DNA from: Euperipatoides rowelli
Taxonomy: Eukaryota; Onychophora; Udeonychophora; Euonychophora; Peripatopsidae
Assembly (NCBI GenBank): GCA_003024985.2
Contig: PXIH01S0005846.1
Direction: 5' to 3' (one strand)
Length of the DNA stretch: 11,262 bases
Below the pieces are notes generated by a model. That model ran no database searches, was not told the origin of the DNA, and saw only the letters and a list, made by a program, of their open reading frames with translations. Positions 8,195-11,262 of the stretch are shown one piece after another (position 1 is the first letter of the stretch; each line of letters starts with the position of its first letter). The translations under genes and the position numbers were made by a program.

Positions 8195-8282
8195 TTTTGC
8201 CTGTGCAAAACCTTAATTTCAAGACCTCATTTTCAGAAGGATCTGAAAATGAGAAATAGTATTAAGGTCTTGTACAGGAAAA
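8195..8282. repeat. 88-bp imperfect hairpin
   Basis: The left arm 8195-8237 and right arm 8242-8282 are inverted copies around a 4-base loop (AGGA). The inner end pairs perfectly over CTCATTTTCAGA, and the middle over ACCTTAAT, with a bulged segment between; the outer end matches CCTGT and flanking T/A. A hairpin this compact could be a palindromic mobile-element remnant or the template of a structured RNA. Confidence 0.7.
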
Positions 8283-9436
8283 TTTTTGGTTGTAGCCATT
8301 ATTATTTTGTAAATAATTTATATTTTAAGTTCACTTTATTGTTTTTTTATTATTTTTATTTTTGTCTCAAATTATTGGCTTTGTATTGCTCTTCAGAACT
8401 GAGTAATGGATTTAATTATTCTGAATTAATGCTCTATTCAGATTGATAATCTAGGCGGCTGCCACGGCCCTGTGAACTTTCATTTCGTCATAATGAAGCT
8501 ACTTTTTTATAACATGATGATTCAATCCATAATTTCTGGATTATTCATTGTTATCATTTACTGCCTTTAGTTTGGATTATATTATTTTTAGAAAGGATGT
8601 GTTTATTGATGTCCTGTCGGTGAGTCCATTTTGCTGTCTTTACATCTACTGTATGGGCTACAACGTTATTTATTGGCCAGTTTCAATAGCATTGGTCCAT
8701 ACAAGATTTGATTAAGTGATACGTTGTTTATTGGATTTCTTCTGGCAAGAATTGACTGTAATATGGACTATAGTTTGGGCATTGGTGATCGACAGACTTT
8801 TTAATCAGCATCTCTTATCTTTTATATTTTTCTAATCTAATTATTATTTGGAATTTATGTAAATGGGGCCCATATCCTTAGGGGCTAGGGCTCCATATTT
8901 CAACCAAAATTATATTTAATTAATTGTAAATATTTCTATATATTTTCTTTTGTTATTTATAATTGTTAATATGAGCCACAGAATAAGGACATATTACAAT
9001 TTTGTATATTTTATTAGTTAAAATAATAAACCGATGATACTGCTTATCATTGCTGTTGGTTTAAATACTAAAAGCAGAGTATGTGATATATTGGACTCTT
9101 TTGGCGACATTAGCAATTTTTTTTTTCACTTACTGGTTCTAAGATACATTTTATTTTTTTCATACTTTTGATAATATGCATATGAGTAAGACCTTGACCA
9201 TGACATCTTAATAGACATCTGAATAAGGGTCCAGAAAAAAAAAATTCCAATATTTTATTTTTAACAGGAACACTAAGCTTATAAAAAGTCTCTTCTTCAG
9301 AATAATCATCACAGTAAAGTAGAATTTAATTCATCTGATTAAAGGTCAATGGAAATTATTTTTGCATATGATTTAAATCATTGAAATGATTATTTTCTAA
9401 AGCTACATAACAAAATTTGATGTTAAAATATCATCA
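8283..9436. other. Intron sequence with one GC-richer patch and a broken open frame
   Basis: GGCGGCTGCCACGGCCCTG (8454-8472) is a small GC island in AT-rich DNA. From about 8536 to 8834 one plus-strand frame is open except for a single TAA at about 8716; no family is recognised. Near 8863-8893 GGGGCCC and GGGCTCC form a short inverted pair. A 65-codon plus-strand frame (8249-8446) has no features. These could be remnants of a retroelement. Confidence 0.35.
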
Positions 9437-9485
9437 GTAATTCACTTGAATTACGATAAGTTTAGTCAATCCCGTTTGTTGACTA
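9437..9485. repeat. Two small perfect hairpins in tandem
   Basis: GTAATTC and GAATTAC pair at 9437-9454 around 4 bases. TAGTCAA (9463-9469) pairs with TTGACTA (9479-9485) around 9 bases. They stand directly before the large hairpin at 9503-9672. Confidence 0.5.
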
Positions 9486-9502
9486 GAATTGTTGATTTTG
9501 AC

Positions 9503-9672
9503 ATTTACTTCTGTGATGTTAATAGTGTATCCCCCATGGTTAAGTTTTATATTGAATGATAATTCTGCTATAAATTTGTTTTATTTTTAAGTGAAACTAA
9601 TTTATAACAGCATTATCAATCAATGTAAAACTTAACCATGGGTGATACACTATTAACATCACAGAAGTAAAT
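9503..9672. repeat. 170-bp foldback: 74-bp arms, 22-base loop
   Basis: The arms 9503-9576 and 9599-9672 match at 69 of 74 positions without gaps. Both contain TCTGTGATGTTAATAGTGTA and CCATGGTTAAGTTTTA when read in the same sense. The near-identity points to a recent origin or active maintenance. No target-site duplication was evident at the borders. It may be a small foldback transposon, or it could form a long RNA hairpin if the intron is transcribed. Confidence 0.85.
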
Positions 9673-9722
9673 CATGTTATGTGGCAAAAGAAAATAATTC
9701 CCAGTATGAACACATAAGTGTC

Positions 9723-9783
9723 TGCCAGCAAGTTTTCAGATCCTAGGATTAAAGTAACCCTAGAATCCGAAAACATGCTGGCA
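9723..9783 (-). repeat. 61-bp hairpin, better paired as minus-strand RNA
   Basis: The arms 9723-9748 and 9758-9783 match at 22 of 26 positions around a 9-base loop, with outer ends TGCCAGCA and TGCTGGCA. Three of the four mismatches are A/C on the plus strand and become U-G wobble pairs in a minus-strand transcript, leaving only one U-U mismatch. The size resembles a small-RNA precursor stem, but no known miRNA is recognised. Confidence 0.6.
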
Positions 9784-10244
9784 TGCAATTCAGTGCTCTT
9801 TATTTATATCATGTGATCTTGTGCACTACTTGAGCAGTCATGTAATTGGAATTATCAATATTTAAATTATTGCAGAGTAAATAAATAAAATAATTTTCAC
9901 ATATGAATTTTATTTTACAATAAAAGTGCACTAAACTAACTCATCTTGTTGCTAAGGATGCCTATTTTTTCAAAATCTTTTAAACATACAAAAGGCATGC
10001 TCCTCTCATACGCCAACCTTTTTTGTACCATATTTTCTTATTGGAATGTAGAGGCCCAGAGGGTGGTAATTGACCACAGATGGTATTAAAATAACCAATT
10101 AGGCCAGGTCAACACAAGATATTAAGAAATATGATTAATCTAGCCAAACTTATTATTTTAGTGAACCTGAAACTTCTCCAATGAAAGAATTGATAAATAT
10201 AGTTAGATAAATAAAAATAAGAGTTAAATTATTTATTAATCCTA
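9784..10244. other. AT-rich intron sequence before exon B
   Basis: There is no gene. A small near-palindrome, GTGGTAATTGACCAC, lies at about 10064-10078. Nothing else is recognised. Confidence 0.5.
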
Positions 10245-10273
10245 TTAATAACTATTTATTTTGATATTTACAG

Positions 10274-10415
10274 CTATATTAGTCCTGTACTTCACATCAA
10301 GATTACACCTTAATGATGATAGTGCCACAGGCTACTATCATTTCTTCACTATGCTAGTTTATTTTACACCATTATTTGGAGCAATCATAGCAGACAGTTT
10401 TCTAGGGAAATTCAA
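10274..10415 (+). CDS. SLC15 (PEPT1/PEPT2-like) oligopeptide transporter, internal exon B, TM1 end to TM2-TM3 loop
   Basis: This exon continues the same transporter. It starts with CT, which completes the split Ala codon from exon A, and reads AILVLYFTSRLHLNDD, then SATGYYHFFTMLVYF, then TPLFGAIIADSFLGKFK, where the last Lys codon is split. It covers the end of TM1 (Y40-F41-T42), the first extracellular loop with its D-D pair, all of TM2 with the conserved His57 (10339-10341) and Tyr64 (10360-10362), and the MFS loop motif G-A-I-I-A-D-S-F-L-G-K. His57 is essential in mammalian PEPT1 and lies at exactly the same spacing here, with no gaps. The acceptor is TTTATTTTGATATTTACAG ending at 10273; the donor is AA|GTATGT at 10416, leaving phase 2. 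The following exon, expected to begin TM3, was not found before the window ends. The 6,222-base intron upstream is long but holds only repeats. The reading is unbroken and strongly conserved, so the gene looks functional. Confidence 0.95.
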
Positions 10416-10603
10416 GTATGTTTGTCCTATTTAAAAATATTCATTAAATTTTAGTCTGTATTTCTATTTTTAATATCAAAACTTTATATTTTGAACATTC
10501 ATATTTATTCTTTAATGTAGAATGCTAGGTAAATTAATAAGAGAAAACTAACAGCTTAATTTCACTTATGTAACAAGATTAACTGTCTTTAACATTAATG
10601 TTA
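10416..10603 (+). other. Start of the SLC15 intron after exon B
   Basis: This AT-rich sequence follows donor GTATGT; nothing else is seen in it. The intron continues to the window end, and no further SLC15 exon was recognised by eye. Confidence 0.6.

Positions 10604-10633
<30 letters not shown>
10604..10633. repeat. (AAT)10 microsatellite
   Basis: Ten uninterrupted AAT units end 9 bases before the inverted-repeat element that starts at 10643. Perfect units suggest length polymorphism. Confidence 0.95.
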
Positions 10634-10634
<1 letters not shown>

Positions 10635-10642
10635 GACTCTTA

Positions 10643-11178
10643 GACTGGCCATAGACGTAACGTTTAACTGCATAATAATGACTGCATTTCTAAGTCAATT
10701 GTCGCAAGTATAACACTAAGCATTTAGGTGAGAAACTGCATAGTTTTATATGCTTGTGCAAGTGACCTGTGCAAGATAAAAAATTTCAACTTTGTTCACT
10801 TTCACAAGTCTAGCTGCAGAACACTACATCTAGGGGGAGCTTATGCAATCTTTAGTCAGTTTTTTTTGGTTTGTGTCACATAGCAACAACTGCTCATAAT
10901 TTAATATGGCAACATAAGAAGTTCATGTGAGAGTAAATATTTCATTAAGCAACACACCACTTCCTACATTTATTGGAAACACTATATTTTGTCTTTTTAT
11001 TGCAATAGCAAAGGCTGCGAATGTGAGATTATCTTCCTCCGATACCATGTTTATATTGATTAAAGTTGAAGTGATATGCTTGTATCCTCTATGGGATGAC
11101 TTGCACAAGTATTTAACTTGCAGCGATTGACTTGTGCACTTATTATTGTACAGTTAAACATTGCATCTATAGCTGGCC
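10643..11178. mobile_element. TA-flanked element with long diverged terminal inverted repeats (about 536 bp)
   Basis: Reading inward, the left end (GACTGGCCATAGACGTAACG...) and the complement of the right end (GGCCAGCTATAGATGCAATG...) align through GTTTAACTG and AATAAT, then AAGTCAAT and GCAAGT, and on to CTTGTGCAAGT about 120 bases in. Differences near the tips are almost all transitions, the pattern of old, decayed copies. Both ends abut TA (10641-10642 and 11179-11180), which would suit a Tc1/mariner-type insertion. Overlapping open frames of 61 and 67 codons inside it (10923-11130) lie on opposite strands and have no transposase features, so the element is non-autonomous. Confidence 0.65.
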
Positions 11179-11262
11179 TAAAATTAAGATACAGCCAAAC
11201 TTGCTTTTAGGTAATAAGTCTGATTTACATTGCAATTATTTAAAACTCACTGATTCTTTTTC

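Larger units (their letters stand above)
4052..10273 (+). other. SLC15 intron between exons A and B
   Basis: This is a 6,222-base GT-AG intron in phase 1, with donor GTAAGA and acceptor TTTACAG. It contains only repeats, hairpins and short chance open frames; the parts worth noting are listed separately. No nested gene on either strand could be supported. Confidence 0.85.

Noticed and set aside
10923-11130. Overlapping 61- and 67-codon frames on opposite strands
   Set aside because: Both lie inside a non-autonomous inverted-repeat element and show no transposase or other motif.

Overview
The window looks like nuclear DNA of a multicellular animal, probably an invertebrate. It is very AT-rich (about 30% GC by eye), full of A/T homopolymers, microsatellites and short foldback elements, and has no bacterial-style gene packing. 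The only securely recognisable coding sequence is two short exons with GT-AG splice borders, about 6.2 kb apart. The phylum cannot be fixed from this sequence.

The secure gene is a plus-strand member of the SLC15 (POT/PTR) proton-coupled oligopeptide transporter family, of PEPT1/PEPT2 type. Exon A (3976-4051) carries the ExxERF signature of transmembrane helix 1. Exon B (10274-10415) carries the rest of helix 1, helix 2 and the D-S-F-L-G-K-F motif of the following loop. The exons join in phase and align without gaps to residues about 10-82 of human PEPT1. The start codon lies upstream and the rest of the transporter downstream; neither was found here. Two substrate-pocket positions differ from the usual residues (F for Tyr30, K for Arg34).

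Upstream, 1-3975 holds a speculative small gene: a hydrophobic, signal-peptide-like exon ending in a perfect GTAAGT (1266-1314) that joins in phase to a short exon with a stop (1987-2033). It also holds a foldback element flanked by TTAA (2861-3546), inside which a 39-bp exact duplication around a single N marks an assembly seam, and a second inverted-repeat element (3598-3846).

The large intron (4052-10273) contains a short hairpin after the donor, two C-rich patches, a TATC/TCAA microsatellite with a 16-bp higher-order unit, an 88-bp hairpin at 8195-8282 and a cluster of four hairpins at 9437-9783. The last intron (from 10416) holds an (AAT)10 microsatellite directly beside a TA-flanked element with long diverged inverted repeats (10643-11178).

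I found no rRNA, tRNA, CRISPR array, intact transposase or reverse transcriptase, and no obvious new multi-gene system. The most useful leads are the transporter's altered binding residues, the two-exon small peptide model and the group of non-autonomous foldback elements and hairpins.
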